From: Bradyrhizobium aeschynomenes
GTDB lineage: Bacteria; Pseudomonadota; Alphaproteobacteria; Rhizobiales; Xanthobacteraceae
DNA length: 64,000 nt
Reading direction: 5' to 3'
Assembly: GCF_013178945.1 (NCBI RefSeq)
Contig: NZ_JABFDM010000006.1
Coordinates: 248,001-312,000, forward strand
The notes below the pieces were generated by a model, which did no database searches, was not told the origin of the DNA, and saw only the letters and a program-made list of their open reading frames with translations. This document shows, piece after piece, positions 24,190-32,959 of the stretch (the first letter of the stretch is position 1; the number at the start of each line of letters is the position of its first letter). Position numbers and translations under genes: made by a program.

Positions 24190-25194
24190 ATGTCGAAAAA
24201 ACCAGTCAAAGCCCCGCCCCGCGGCCCCGCCAAAACGATCGCCAGACCCGTCGCCAAGCCCCCCCGTTCAGCGGTGCAAGAGCCGTCGAAGGTCGCGGCA
24301 AAACGTCCCGCCGGCGCGGCTGCCGACGACACGCCGGAGCGGATCGCCCGCGCGCTGGAAGCGATCGCGGCGCATCTGGCCGCAACTCATGCGGGTGCCG
24401 CACCTGCGCTCGACCTGAATGCCGCCGACGCCTTCGTCTGGCATCCGGACGGCCGGCTCTCGACCGTGCCGCGCGTCAGCCGCGTCGAGATCGATCTGCT
24501 CAAGGGTATCGACCGGATGCGCGACATCCTGATCGAGAACACCGAGCGCTTCGCCAACGGCCTGCCCGCCAACAACGCCCTGTTGTGGGGCGCGCGCGGC
24601 ATGGGCAAGTCGTCGCTGGTGAAGGCCGCCCATGCCAGCATCAACGTCGCGCGCAAGCCGGCCGACCGCCTGAAGCTGATCGAGATCCACCGCGAGGACA
24701 TCGAGAGCCTGCCGGCGCTGATGGACATCCTGCGTGCCGCTCCGTTCCACTTCATCGTGTTCTGCGACGACCTGTCGTTCGACGGCAATGATGCATCCTA
24801 CAAGTCGCTGAAGGCGGTGCTCGAAGGCGGCATCGAGGGCCGGCCCGAGAATGTCATTCTCTACGCAACCTCGAATCGCCGCCACCTGCTTGCCCGCGAC
24901 ATGATCGAGAACGAGCGCTCGACCGCGATCAATCCGGGCGAAGCGGTCGAGGAGAAGGTCTCGCTGTCGGACCGCTTCGGCCTGTGGCTTGGTTTCCACC
25001 GCTGCAGCCAGGACGAGTACCTCGCGATGGTCCGAGGCTATTGCAGCCATTTCGACATCGCGGTCGCCGAGGATCAGTTGGAGCGCGAGGCGCTGGAATG
25101 GGCCACGACGCGCGGCTCGCGCTCGGGCCGCGTTGCCTGGCAATTCACACAGGACCTCGCCGGCCGGCTCGGCGTGCGGCTGAGCGCGAGGTAA
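24190..25194 (+). CDS. DUF815 family P-loop ATPase
   Basis: A 334-residue AAA-type ATPase. After a Lys/Pro/Ala-rich tail (residues 1-55) comes the DUF815 core with GIDRMRDILIENTERFANGLPANN, Walker A WGARGMGKSSLVKA, the Walker B-like FIVFCDDLSFDGND, and ATSNRRHLLARDMIEN followed by the sensor and lid (SLSDRFGLWLGF). The family is widespread and functionally undefined. The start at 24190 opens MSKKPVKAPPR; an earlier in-frame start is less likely. Divergent from yajC. Confidence 0.85.
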   Translation: MSKKPVKAPPRGPAKTIARPVAKPPRSAVQEPSKVAAKRPAGAAADDTPERIARALEAIAAHLAATHAGAAPALDLNAADAFVWHPDGRLSTVPRVSRVEIDLLKGIDRMRDILIENTERFANGLPANNALLWGARGMGKSSLVKAAHASINVARKPADRLKLIEIHREDIESLPALMDILRAAPFHFIVFCDDLSFDGNDASYKSLKAVLEGGIEGRPENVILYATSNRRHLLARDMIENERSTAINPGEAVEEKVSLSDRFGLWLGFHRCSQDEYLAMVRGYCSHFDIAVAEDQLEREALEWATTRGSRSGRVAWQFTQDLAGRLGVRLSAR

Positions 25195-25305
25195 CGGCGA
25201 ACTTCGCCAGCCCTCGCGGGCGACGACGTCTGGATGCGTGGCACTCAGCCAGCCTCAGCCACCGTGATTGCGGCGATCTCCCCGCCCAAACTAGCCCAAA
25301 CTAGA

Positions 25306-25329
25306 AGGGCTCGCCGAAAGGCGAGCCCT
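25306..25329 (-). terminator. Terminator of the LysM/LytM gene
   Basis: AGGGCTCGCC and GGCGAGCCCT form a perfect 10-base stem around GAAA. On the minus strand it is followed by TCTAGTTTGGG. Two adjacent copies of CCCAAACTAG (25285-25304) follow it. Confidence 0.6.
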
Positions 25330-25357
25330 AGCACCGGACGGCGGCAGGCGCTCTCGC

Positions 25358-26794
25358 CTATGCCCCATTGAGGAATTGCAGCGGGTCAACCGGGGACGAA
25401 CCCTTGCGGATCTCGAAGTGGAGCTGCGGCGATCCGACTTCACCCGATTGACCCGACTTGGCAATGACCTGGCCGCGCTTGATCGGATCACCGCGCTTCA
25501 CCATCAGCTCACTCGCATGGGCATATGCGGTGACATAGCCGTTGGAATGCCGCACCAGGACCAGGTTGCCGTAACCCTTCAATTCATTGCCGGCGTAAGC
25601 CACGACGCCATCCTCGGCAGCCTTCACCGGGGTGCCCTCGGGCACGGCGATATTGATGCCGTCATTGGATTTGCCATTGGTCTTGGCGCCATAGCTCGTG
25701 ATCACCTTGCCGCGCGCCGGCCAGCGAAACGTCGGCAGCGAGCTCGTGGTCTCGGCCGGGCGCGCCGGCTCCTCCTCCTTCTCGGGCGCCGGATTGGCCT
25801 GGGCCAGCCGGGCGCTCTGCACCGGACCCGCCGTCGCCACCCGCGTGGTCGGGACCGGGGCGGGCACGGTCGCAACGGCCTGGGGAACGGTTGCGACCGG
25901 AGCCACGGGCGCAGCAACCGCTGCGACCTTGCCAGGGACGGTCAGCCTGGCACCGAGCTTCAGGGGCGAAGCCTGATCGAGATTGTTGGCACGCGCGAGC
26001 TCCGCGGCCGAGAGGTGATTCTGGCGCGCGATGCTGGCAAGCGTGTCGCCGCGATTGACGAAGTGGACGGTGGACGGCGTGGCGGGCGCCGCGACCGCCA
26101 TGTGCCGCGGCGCCGTCGGAGCCGCAGCAACCGGCGTTGCGACCGGCTGCACCGCTGGCGCAGCCGCGACGGTGCCGGGATGCGGAATGATCAGTTGCTG
26201 TCCCGGCGACAACGCACGCGGCCCCTTGTAGCCGTTGGCGGCCAGGATCTCAGCCGGCGTGACGCGATAGCGCCGGGCAAGGATATCGAGCGTATCGCTG
26301 GTGCCGACGATGATCTTCGTGCCGGCCGGGGGACGCGCAGCAGCGACCGAGCGCGGCGGCACCGTACCGGTGGTCTCGAGCTGCGGGCGGGCCGGAGCGG
26401 CGTAAGAATGGGCCGGCGGCGCATAGGCCTGAGGCGCCGGGACCGACGCAGGCGGCGCGTAGGACGCCACGCCGCGACCGCCGGACGCGACGCCTCCCGG
26501 GCTACCGCCGGACGGATAAGATTGCGGCGCCCCGACGGCCGGTGGCGGCAGCGCCGAAGACGAATAGGTCGGCACCGGCGCGGGCGCCGGGGTGTATTGC
26601 TGGTGCTGCCGGGCCGGCTGCGCCTGAACCGAGCCGGTGGAGTCGGAAGCAAAGGGGTTTGAAAAGGGATTTTGCGTCTGCGACAGCCGCGTCGACATAT
26701 CGGCGCTGCAGCCGGCAACGCCGAACGACATCAGCGCCAACGCCGCAACCTGCGGCAGGCGGCGCGAGCGAGGCAACTCGACGATAGCGGGCAT
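25358..26794 (-). CDS. LysM and degenerate LytM (M23) lipoprotein, NlpD/DipM-like
   Basis: A 478-residue envelope protein. The N-terminus is a lipoprotein signal (ALMSFGVAGCSAD, lipid-attached Cys near residue 29). A long Pro/Ala/Ser-rich linker follows, then two LysM domains (about 160-205 and 240-288: KIIVGTSDTLDILARRYRV; VHFVNRGDTLASIARQNHL), and a C-terminal LytM domain (about 350-478). The zinc ligands of active M23 enzymes are lost: the H-x-G-x-D site reads NDGIN and the H-x-H site reads QLH. Such dead LytM domains activate cell-wall amidases in NlpD/EnvC. The order surE, pcm, LysM-LytM is the classic NlpD neighbourhood, with a response regulator gene inserted. Confidence 0.88.
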   Translation of the reverse strand: MPAIVELPRSRRLPQVAALALMSFGVAGCSADMSTRLSQTQNPFSNPFASDSTGSVQAQPARQHQQYTPAPAPVPTYSSSALPPPAVGAPQSYPSGGSPGGVASGGRGVASYAPPASVPAPQAYAPPAHSYAAPARPQLETTGTVPPRSVAAARPPAGTKIIVGTSDTLDILARRYRVTPAEILAANGYKGPRALSPGQQLIIPHPGTVAAAPAVQPVATPVAAAPTAPRHMAVAAPATPSTVHFVNRGDTLASIARQNHLSAAELARANNLDQASPLKLGARLTVPGKVAAVAAPVAPVATVPQAVATVPAPVPTTRVATAGPVQSARLAQANPAPEKEEEPARPAETTSSLPTFRWPARGKVITSYGAKTNGKSNDGINIAVPEGTPVKAAEDGVVAYAGNELKGYGNLVLVRHSNGYVTAYAHASELMVKRGDPIKRGQVIAKSGQSGEVGSPQLHFEIRKGSSPVDPLQFLNGA

Positions 26795-26901
26795 GGTTAC
26801 TCACTCGTACGCAACAAACAACGAATTCGAGTAAACACAGCCGCGGTAAATAAGCGCTTAAGCCGCGAATAAAGCGTTGTGCAGATTGCTGATCCGCTCC
26901 T

Positions 26902-27549
26902 TTAGAGTTCGCGCGCAATCCCCGGAATTGCCGGCACAAATCGGACGTCGACAAGCTCTTTGCGATCGAAACGATCGCCGTCTCGCGTGACCCTGACGAG
27001 GGTCTGGACGCCATGCTGGGGCCCGACAGGCGCGATCAGGATACCGTCCGGCTCCAGCCGGTCGAGCAGAACCTGGGGAATCTCGTCCATCGCAGCAGTG
27101 ACGATGATGCGGTCGAACAGGCCAGCCCCCGGCGGCAGGGCGTAGCCGTCGCCCAGCATCACCTCGACATTGAAGCAGTTCAGCTTCTCCAGCCGCTCCC
27201 GCGCCTTGTCGGCCAGGGTTCGGAATCGCTCGACCGTCAGGACGCTCGCGGTCAGCCGGGAGAGGATCGCGGCCTGGTATCCGGATCCGGCGCCGATTTC
27301 GAGCACGCGGTGAGACTTCTGCAGCTTCAACTGCTCGGTCATATAGGCGACGACGAAGGGTTGGCTGATCGTCTGCCCGCAGGCGATCGCCATCGCGCTG
27401 TCGCGATAGGCGTCGGGACGGTCGGCCGGCAGGACGAACTCCTCCCGCGGCACCTCTTCCATCGCACGCAAGACAGCCTGGTCGCTGATCCCGCGACGGC
27501 GCAGGGTCAGCTGAAACATCATCTTTTCGGGCGGAGGGGTCGGGGGCAT
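26902..27549 (-). CDS. pcm: Protein-L-isoaspartate O-methyltransferase
   Basis: A 215-residue SAM-dependent enzyme that methylates L-isoaspartyl residues in aged proteins to start their repair. SAM motif I is VLEIGAGSGYQAAILS; pre-I is ISQPFVVAYMTEQL; post motifs include GDGYALPPGAGLFDRIIVTAA and LLDRLEPDGILIAPVG. Length is normal. The LysM/LytM gene lies about 110 bases downstream on the same strand. Confidence 0.93.
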   Translation of the reverse strand: MPPTPPPEKMMFQLTLRRRGISDQAVLRAMEEVPREEFVLPADRPDAYRDSAMAIACGQTISQPFVVAYMTEQLKLQKSHRVLEIGAGSGYQAAILSRLTASVLTVERFRTLADKARERLEKLNCFNVEVMLGDGYALPPGAGLFDRIIVTAAMDEIPQVLLDRLEPDGILIAPVGPQHGVQTLVRVTRDGDRFDRKELVDVRFVPAIPGIAREL

Positions 27550-27818
27550 CGCGCCGTTTCGGGTTGTTCGCCTGGCTCCAATTTAGAGCATCCTCCGCCT
27601 GTTGCGCAGCGAATTCGACCGCACCCGCGATCACCCCGCAGCTCATTCTTGCGCAGACACATCGATCGGCTCGGCGAGGAACCATCGGCGGTCGAGTTCG
27701 TTCACCTTCCGGGCGATTTTGCCCGCGCGGCAAGGTCACGGTTTGACGACGTGGTTGACGTTGCGCCACGAGCCGTTATTTGCGAGCGTCACATCGGGTA
27801 TGGGCAAGGACTGACATC

Positions 27819-28202
27819 ATGACTGCACCGCGGCCGCCACGCGGCTCTGTGTTTCTGGTTGAAGACGAGGTCATGATCAGGATGATGGTCGCCGACATGC
27901 TCGAAGAGCTCGGCTACACCGTCGCGGCCGAGGCCGGCGAGATCGGCGAGGCGATGCGGCTCGCGGAGAGCACTTATTTCGACGTCGCCATCCTCGACGT
28001 CAACGTCAACGGCAAGGTCATCTCGCCGGTGGCCGATCTCATCAAGGCCCGCAATCGCCCCTTCATCTTCGCAACCGGCTATGGTTCGTCCGGCCTTCCG
28101 GAGGAGTATCGCGACCGGCCGGCGCTGCAGAAGCCGTTCCAGCTCGAGACGCTCAGCAAGGCGATCGAGCACGCCCTGCGCGGGGCGGAGTCGCAGGGTT
28201 AG
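27819..28202 (+). CDS. Single-domain response regulator (receiver)
   Basis: A 127-residue stand-alone receiver domain. Acidic pocket VFLVEDEVMI; phospho-acceptor Asp in VAILDVNVNG; Thr/switch residue in FIFATGYGS; Lys in LQKPFQ. There is no output domain, so it works through protein contacts or as a phosphate shuttle. It starts with MTAPRPP and AAGGA upstream. It sits between pcm and surE on the opposite strand, breaking the usual surE-pcm pair. No kinase is adjacent. Confidence 0.88.
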   Translation: MTAPRPPRGSVFLVEDEVMIRMMVADMLEELGYTVAAEAGEIGEAMRLAESTYFDVAILDVNVNGKVISPVADLIKARNRPFIFATGYGSSGLPEEYRDRPALQKPFQLETLSKAIEHALRGAESQG

Positions 28203-28211
28203 CGACCCGGC

Positions 28212-28979
28212 TCAGCCGAGAATGTCGCTGAGCTTGCCCGAGAACGCCTCATCGGTGCGATCCAGCCGCAACGGCGTCACCGACACGTAACGCGCCGCCA
28301 GCGCGGCAAGATCCGTCCCCTCGTCGGGCACGTCCAGCGCCGCAGCGCGGTCGAAGCCGATCCAGAAATAGGGATTGCCGCGGCCATCGCGGCGCTCGTC
28401 GACCTTCAGGAAGCCGAGATTGCGCTTGCCCTGGCGGGTCACCACAATGCCTCGGACATCGTCGGGCGCGCAGGACGGAAAGTTGACGTTGATCACGGTG
28501 TTCTTCGGCACGCCGGCTTCGAGCACCTTGCGCACGATCTGAGGGCCGAATTTGAGCGCGGTATCCCACGACGGCTTGTCGCGGGTGGCGATGCTGAACT
28601 CCTGTGACAGCGCAAACGACGGCAGGCCCAGGATGGTGCCTTCGAGCGCGCCGGCGATGGTGCCGGAATAGACGACATCCTCGGCGACGTTGCGGCCCTT
28701 GTTCACCCCGGACAGCACGAGGTCCGGAAGCTTCTCCCCGAGAATGTGCCGCGCGCCCATGATGACGCAGTCGGTCGGCGTACCGCGCACGGCGAAGTGG
28801 CGCGGGCCGACCTCGCGCAGCCGCAGGGGATCGTTGAGCGAGAGCGAATGCGAGACGCCGCTCTGGTCGAGTTCGGGCGCCACGATCCAGACGTCGTCCG
28901 ACAATGCGCGTGCGATCTCCTCGACCACCTTCAGACCCGGCGCATGGATCCCGTCGTCATTGGTGCAGAGAATCCGCAT
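28212..28979 (-). CDS. surE: SurE, 5'/3'-nucleotidase (survival protein)
   Basis: A 255-residue metal-dependent nucleotidase acting on nucleoside monophosphates. The N-terminal metal site is MRILCTNDDGIHAPGL; further motifs are SGVSHSLSLNDPLRL, GTPTDCVIMG, DLVLSGVNKGRNVAEDVVYSGTIAGALEG and VINVNFP. Length is normal. It is convergent with the response regulator gene (10 bases between stops). Confidence 0.95.
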   Translation of the reverse strand: MRILCTNDDGIHAPGLKVVEEIARALSDDVWIVAPELDQSGVSHSLSLNDPLRLREVGPRHFAVRGTPTDCVIMGARHILGEKLPDLVLSGVNKGRNVAEDVVYSGTIAGALEGTILGLPSFALSQEFSIATRDKPSWDTALKFGPQIVRKVLEAGVPKNTVINVNFPSCAPDDVRGIVVTRQGKRNLGFLKVDERRDGRGNPYFWIGFDRAAALDVPDEGTDLAALAARYVSVTPLRLDRTDEAFSGKLSDILG

Positions 28980-29073
28980 GTCGCCCTTCCATCCCGTTCA
29001 AGCCGATTGCGAGGGTGTCTTATCTGCTGCGCAGCATCGAGGCAAACCCGCCTCTTCGCCCGCGCCGAGCGGC

Positions 29074-29430
29074 TCAAGGCCGGATTCGCCACTGCGGCAG
29101 GAACCGGGCGAGCTTCCCTCGCGCGTCCAGCCGGAGCGAGACGTTGGGTACGGCAGAGGCATCGACCGCCTTCGCGGAGGACGGCGCCGGCGCCGCGGCC
29201 GTCGTTGGCGGCTCGGCAGGAAACCGGCCGCGCGCGACACCCAGCGCCTTCTCGAAATCGGCGGCGTTGAACCAGGTCTGGTCACGCAGGGACTCGATCA
29301 GGCCGTCCTTCCACACCGCAGCGCGGTCGATGTCGAACGCACCCTTGAGGCGCTGATCGACCGCCTGGATGCCGGAGCCAGTGACGGCCCATTGCCGTCC
29401 GATCCAGAAAATATCCCGATGCAGTGCCAT
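29074..29430 (-). CDS. Hypothetical protein between surE and serS
   Basis: A 118-residue protein starting MALHRDIFWIGRQWAVTGSG. It has a helical N-terminal half (KGAFDIDRAAVWKDGLIESLRDQTWFNAADFEKALGVA), an Ala/Pro-rich linker, and a basic C-terminus (RLDARGKLARFLPQWRIRP). No signal peptide or membrane segment. I do not recognise the family; conserved position between surE and serS is likely but not checked. The start at 29430 was chosen over a longer form for its initiation context; evidence is modest. Confidence 0.6.
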   Translation of the reverse strand: MALHRDIFWIGRQWAVTGSGIQAVDQRLKGAFDIDRAAVWKDGLIESLRDQTWFNAADFEKALGVARGRFPAEPPTTAAAPAPSSAKAVDASAVPNVSLRLDARGKLARFLPQWRIRP

Positions 29431-29527
29431 GGCGCCCGTTCTGACAAGCTGTCGCTGAACGGCATCGAGCATACGATTTGGCGGACGCTGCGCAAGCGCC
29501 GCCGGCCGGCCGCGGTTCTCCTCCCGC

Positions 29528-30853
29528 CTACTCCGCCACCACCACCTTGAGGCCGCCCATATAAGGCTGCAGCACGTCGGGAACCGCGATCGAGCCGTCC
29601 GCCTGCTGATAGGTCTCCATGACGGCGATCAGCGCGCGGCCGACCGCGGTGCCGGAGCCGTTCAAGGTGTGCACGAAGCGCGGCTTGCCATCGCCGGCGC
29701 GGTAGCGCGCATCCATCCGGCGGGCCTGGAAGTCGCCGCAGACCGAACAGCTGGAGATCTCGCGGAAGGCGCCGCCGTCGCCCTGCCCCGGCATCCAGAC
29801 CTCGATGTCGTAGGTCTTCTGCGACGAGAAGCCCATATCGCCGGTGCACAGCGTGATGACGCGATAATGCAGATCGAGCCGGCGCAGCACCTCCTCGGCA
29901 CAGGCGAGCATGCGCTCATGCTCGTCCTTGCTCGTCTCCGGCGTCGTGATCGACACCAGCTCGACCTTGGTGAACTGGTGCTGGCGGATCATGCCGCGGG
30001 TGTCGCGTCCGGCAGCGCCGGCCTCGGCGCGGAAGCACGGCGTGAGCGCCGTGAGCCGCATCGGCAGCTCCTTCTCGTCCACGATGGATTCGCGGACCAG
30101 GTTGGTCAAAGCGACCTCGGCCGTCGGAATGAGGCCGAGGCGATCGGTCTTGAGCCGCTCATCCGGCGCGATCAGCAGTTCGCCCCGCACCGCCCAGAAC
30201 TGGTCGTCCTCGAACTTCGGCAGCTGCCCGGTGCCGAACATGACATCGTTGCGCACCAGCAGCGGCGGATTGATCTCGGTGTAGCCGTGCTCGGTGGTGT
30301 GCAGGTCGAGCATGAACTGCCCGATCGCGCGCTCCAGCCGCGCCAGCCCCTTCTTCAGCACGACGAAGCGCGCACCGGACAGCTTTGCCGCCGATTCGAA
30401 GTCCATGCCAAGAGCCGCGCCGATCTCGTCGTGCGGCTTTGGCGCGAAGGCGTAGTTGCGCTTCGCGCCGAACACATGACGCTCGATATTGTCGTGCTCG
30501 TCCTTGCCGTCGGGCACCTCGTCGAGCGGCAGGTTGGGAATCGCCGAGAGCTCGCGCGCGAGCTCGTCGTCGGCCTGCTTGGCGGCGGCCTCGAGCTCAG
30601 GCATCGTCGTCTTGAGCTTGGCGACCTCCTCCATCAGCGCGGATGCGCGCGCGTCGTCCTTGGCCTTCTTGGCCTCGCCGATCTCCTTGGAGGCCGCGTT
30701 GCGCCGCGCCTGCGCCTGCTCGGAGGCCAGGATGGCCGCGCGACGCCGCTCGTCGATGGCCAGGAGCTGCGACGACAAGGGCGACAGACCCCGGCGCGTC
30801 AGCGCCGCATCGAAACCTTGCGGATTGTCGCGGATCGATTTGATGTCGTGCAT
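29528..30853 (-). CDS. serS: Seryl-tRNA synthetase
   Basis: A 441-residue class II aminoacyl-tRNA synthetase. The N-terminal antiparallel coiled-coil arm spans about 28-105 (SQLLAIDERRRAAILASEQ... LEAAAKQADDEL). Motif 2 is PCFRAEAGAAGRDTRGMIRQHQFTKVEL; motif 3 is LNGSGTAVGRALIAVMET. The start at 30853 (MHDIKSIRDNPQGFDAAL) is the usual one. tatC ends 126 bases upstream on the same strand. Confidence 0.96.
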   Translation of the reverse strand: MHDIKSIRDNPQGFDAALTRRGLSPLSSQLLAIDERRRAAILASEQAQARRNAASKEIGEAKKAKDDARASALMEEVAKLKTTMPELEAAAKQADDELARELSAIPNLPLDEVPDGKDEHDNIERHVFGAKRNYAFAPKPHDEIGAALGMDFESAAKLSGARFVVLKKGLARLERAIGQFMLDLHTTEHGYTEINPPLLVRNDVMFGTGQLPKFEDDQFWAVRGELLIAPDERLKTDRLGLIPTAEVALTNLVRESIVDEKELPMRLTALTPCFRAEAGAAGRDTRGMIRQHQFTKVELVSITTPETSKDEHERMLACAEEVLRRLDLHYRVITLCTGDMGFSSQKTYDIEVWMPGQGDGGAFREISSCSVCGDFQARRMDARYRAGDGKPRFVHTLNGSGTAVGRALIAVMETYQQADGSIAVPDVLQPYMGGLKVVVAE

Positions 30854-30979
30854 GGTCGTTCGGTCCCTGGAACGAAAAGATGTCGGCGAGTCGCCCTGGG
30901 TCACAGGCCGGCCTGCACTACCGCGAATGGCAGCGGATGGGAACAGGCAAGCCCGGGACAGGCCCGGGCGGCAGACCGC

Positions 30980-31795
30980 CTATTCGGACGGATTGGCCGG
31001 CAGATTGCCCGATCCTGACGACGAGCCGGACTTGGCCGCAGCCGCCCGCTTCTCGACGATGCTGACCGCGATGATCGCGCCCTCGTAGAGCGCCAGCAAC
31101 GGCAGCGCCAGCGAGGCCTGGCTGAGCACGTCGGGCGGGGTCAGCACGGCCGCGATGATGAAGGCGATCACGATGAAATAGCGCCGCTTCTCCCGCAGCA
31201 TCTGCGAGGTGACGATGCCGATCCGGCCGAGCAGGGTCAGGATGACCGGCAGCTGGAAGGCGATGCCGAACGCGAAGATCAGCGACATCATCAGCGACAG
31301 ATATTCGCCGACCTTCGGCAACAACGCGATCTGTGCAGTATCCGGACCGCCCAGCTGCTGCATGCCGAGCGAGAACCGGACCAGCATCGGCAGCACGATG
31401 AAATACACCAGCGCCGCTCCGAGCACGAAGAACACGGGCGTCGCCACCAGATAGGGAAGGAACGCGTTGCGCTCGTGCCGATAGAGACCGGGCGCGACGA
31501 ATTTGTAGACCTGCGTCGCCACGATCGGGAACGAGATGAAGCCGGCGCCGAACATCGCGAGCTTCAGCTGCGTGATGAAGTATTCGAGCAGCTGCGTGTA
31601 GATGAACTTGCTGTTCTCCGCGCCCGCCACCCAGACGAACGGCAGCACCAGGATATTGTAGATCTGCTTGGCGAAGAAGAAGCAGAAGATGAAGGCAATG
31701 CCAAAGCCGAGCAGCGCCTTGATCAGCCGCGACCGCAACTCGATCAGGTGATCCATCAACGGGGCCTTGCTGGCCTCGATATCTTCGACGGTCAT
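30980..31795 (-). CDS. tatC: TatC, twin-arginine translocase subunit
   Basis: A 271-residue membrane protein with six spans that forms the signal-peptide receptor of the Tat pathway. Signature phrases: MDHLIELRSRLIKAL at the N-terminus and FAFGIAFQLPVILTLLGRIGIV; the C-terminal PPDVLSQASLALPLLALYEGAI is typical. The start overlaps the tatB stop by 4 bases (ATGA), so translation is coupled. Confidence 0.95.
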   Translation of the reverse strand: MTVEDIEASKAPLMDHLIELRSRLIKALLGFGIAFIFCFFFAKQIYNILVLPFVWVAGAENSKFIYTQLLEYFITQLKLAMFGAGFISFPIVATQVYKFVAPGLYRHERNAFLPYLVATPVFFVLGAALVYFIVLPMLVRFSLGMQQLGGPDTAQIALLPKVGEYLSLMMSLIFAFGIAFQLPVILTLLGRIGIVTSQMLREKRRYFIVIAFIIAAVLTPPDVLSQASLALPLLALYEGAIIAVSIVEKRAAAAKSGSSSGSGNLPANPSE

Positions 31796-32328
31796 GACGC
31801 TTTGGCGTCCTTCAGACGTTCGGCCTCAGCCGGCGCAGCCGCATCGGCAGGGTGCGGCTGCGGCTCGGGCTTGATCTCGCGCACGATGGCCAGCGGTTCG
31901 CCTACGGCCTGATGGGCCTCGGCTTCAACGAAGGTCTCGGCGGTTGGAGGCTCAGGTGTGGTGGGGGTCACCGGCGTCTCAGGTAAGACGGCAACCGCGT
32001 CCGATGCCGGTGCCGCCGGCTCTGCCGGCTTGTCGATGCCCTCGATGTCCAGCGCCTTGTCGACGTCGCGTTGCAGCGACGACATCATGCCGCTGGGGGA
32101 GAAACCGCTCGCGGCTTCCTTGACCTCGTCAAAACTCTTCTTGAGGTCGGCCATCTCGGCCTCGCGCATGGCCTCCTGGAACTGCCCCTGGAACTCCGAG
32201 GCCATCCGGCGGGCCTTGCCGATCCACTGCCCGACCATGCGCAGGACGCCGGGAAGCTCCTTGGGGCCGATCGCAATCAGCGCGACGACCCCAATGACGA
32301 GCAGCTCACTCCACCCGATATCGAACAT
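31792..32328 (-). CDS. tatB: TatB, twin-arginine translocase subunit
   Basis: A 178-residue protein: an N-terminal membrane helix (MFDIGWSELLVIGVVALIAIGPKELPGVLR), an amphipathic helix (WIGKARRMASEFQGQFQEAMREAEM), and a long Pro/Glu/Ala-rich tail. The Glu near residue 8 and the GPKELP hinge separate it from TatA. Overlaps tatC by 4 bases. Confidence 0.94.
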   Translation of the reverse strand: MFDIGWSELLVIGVVALIAIGPKELPGVLRMVGQWIGKARRMASEFQGQFQEAMREAEMADLKKSFDEVKEAASGFSPSGMMSSLQRDVDKALDIEGIDKPAEPAAPASDAVAVLPETPVTPTTPEPPTAETFVEAEAHQAVGEPLAIVREIKPEPQPHPADAAAPAEAERLKDAKAS

Positions 32329-32431
32329 GTAACATTCCGCCTACGCGACGACGCCTCTGTTCCCGCCCTGCCCGTCCGAGCAGGTCCGCCCCTTGCGGGA
32401 GCGCGCGCCGCCCGCGCCTTTCACGCGCAGA

Positions 32432-32665
32432 TCAAACGGCTTTGCTGCCGACATCCGTGCGGGTGGCCGAAGGCGTGGTGCCATGGTCGATCGACTTGAC
32501 CGGCTCGGTCTTCTCCGGCGCCTTGTCGTCGTCCTGCATGCCCTTCTTGAAGGCCTTGATGCCTTGCGCGACGTCGCCCATCAGATCGGAGATCTTGCCG
32601 CGCCCGAACAGGAGCAGGACGACCGCGATCACCACGATCCAGTGCCAAATGCTAAGCGAACCCAT
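32432..32665 (-). CDS. tatA: TatA, twin-arginine translocase pore subunit
   Basis: A 77-residue protein starting MGSLSIWHWIVVIAVVLLLFGRGKI (membrane helix and FGRGK hinge), then an amphipathic helix (DLMGDVAQGIKAFKKGMQDDD) and a polar tail. The start at 32665 has GGAGG at 8 bases. First gene of tatA-tatB-tatC; the promoter probably lies in 32666-32886. Confidence 0.95.
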   Translation of the reverse strand: MGSLSIWHWIVVIAVVLLLFGRGKISDLMGDVAQGIKAFKKGMQDDDKAPEKTEPVKSIDHGTTPSATRTDVGSKAV

Positions 32666-32886
32666 CCTGCAACCCTCCAAACACCGGCGCAGCCTTCACC
32701 CGACTGCCCGTCGACGCTACCGCCGAAATCGCGCCATATCCATGGACTTGCCCGCGACACTTCGCTTCTAGCATTCGATTGCGAAACAGCAACCTGAACC
32801 ATGGCGGCAATCAGCCGAAAGCGGCGCGCGGAGAGCCCGATCTGGCCGGAAGGTAGGCGTCAGCGCCCCCAAAAACAAGCGCTTAA

Positions 32887-32910
32887 GGTCCGCCAAATCG
32901 GGGGCGGACC
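32887..32910 (-). terminator. Terminator after scpB
   Basis: GGTCCGCC and GGCGGACC form a perfect 8-base stem around an 8-base loop. On the minus strand TTAAGCGCTTGTTTTT follows, so the T-run is offset. It separates scpB (minus) from the tatA promoter region. Confidence 0.5.
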
Positions 32911-32959
32911 TACGTAATAACGCGAGTGTTAACGGCGCCCAGGGAGCCGTTCCTTTCCG

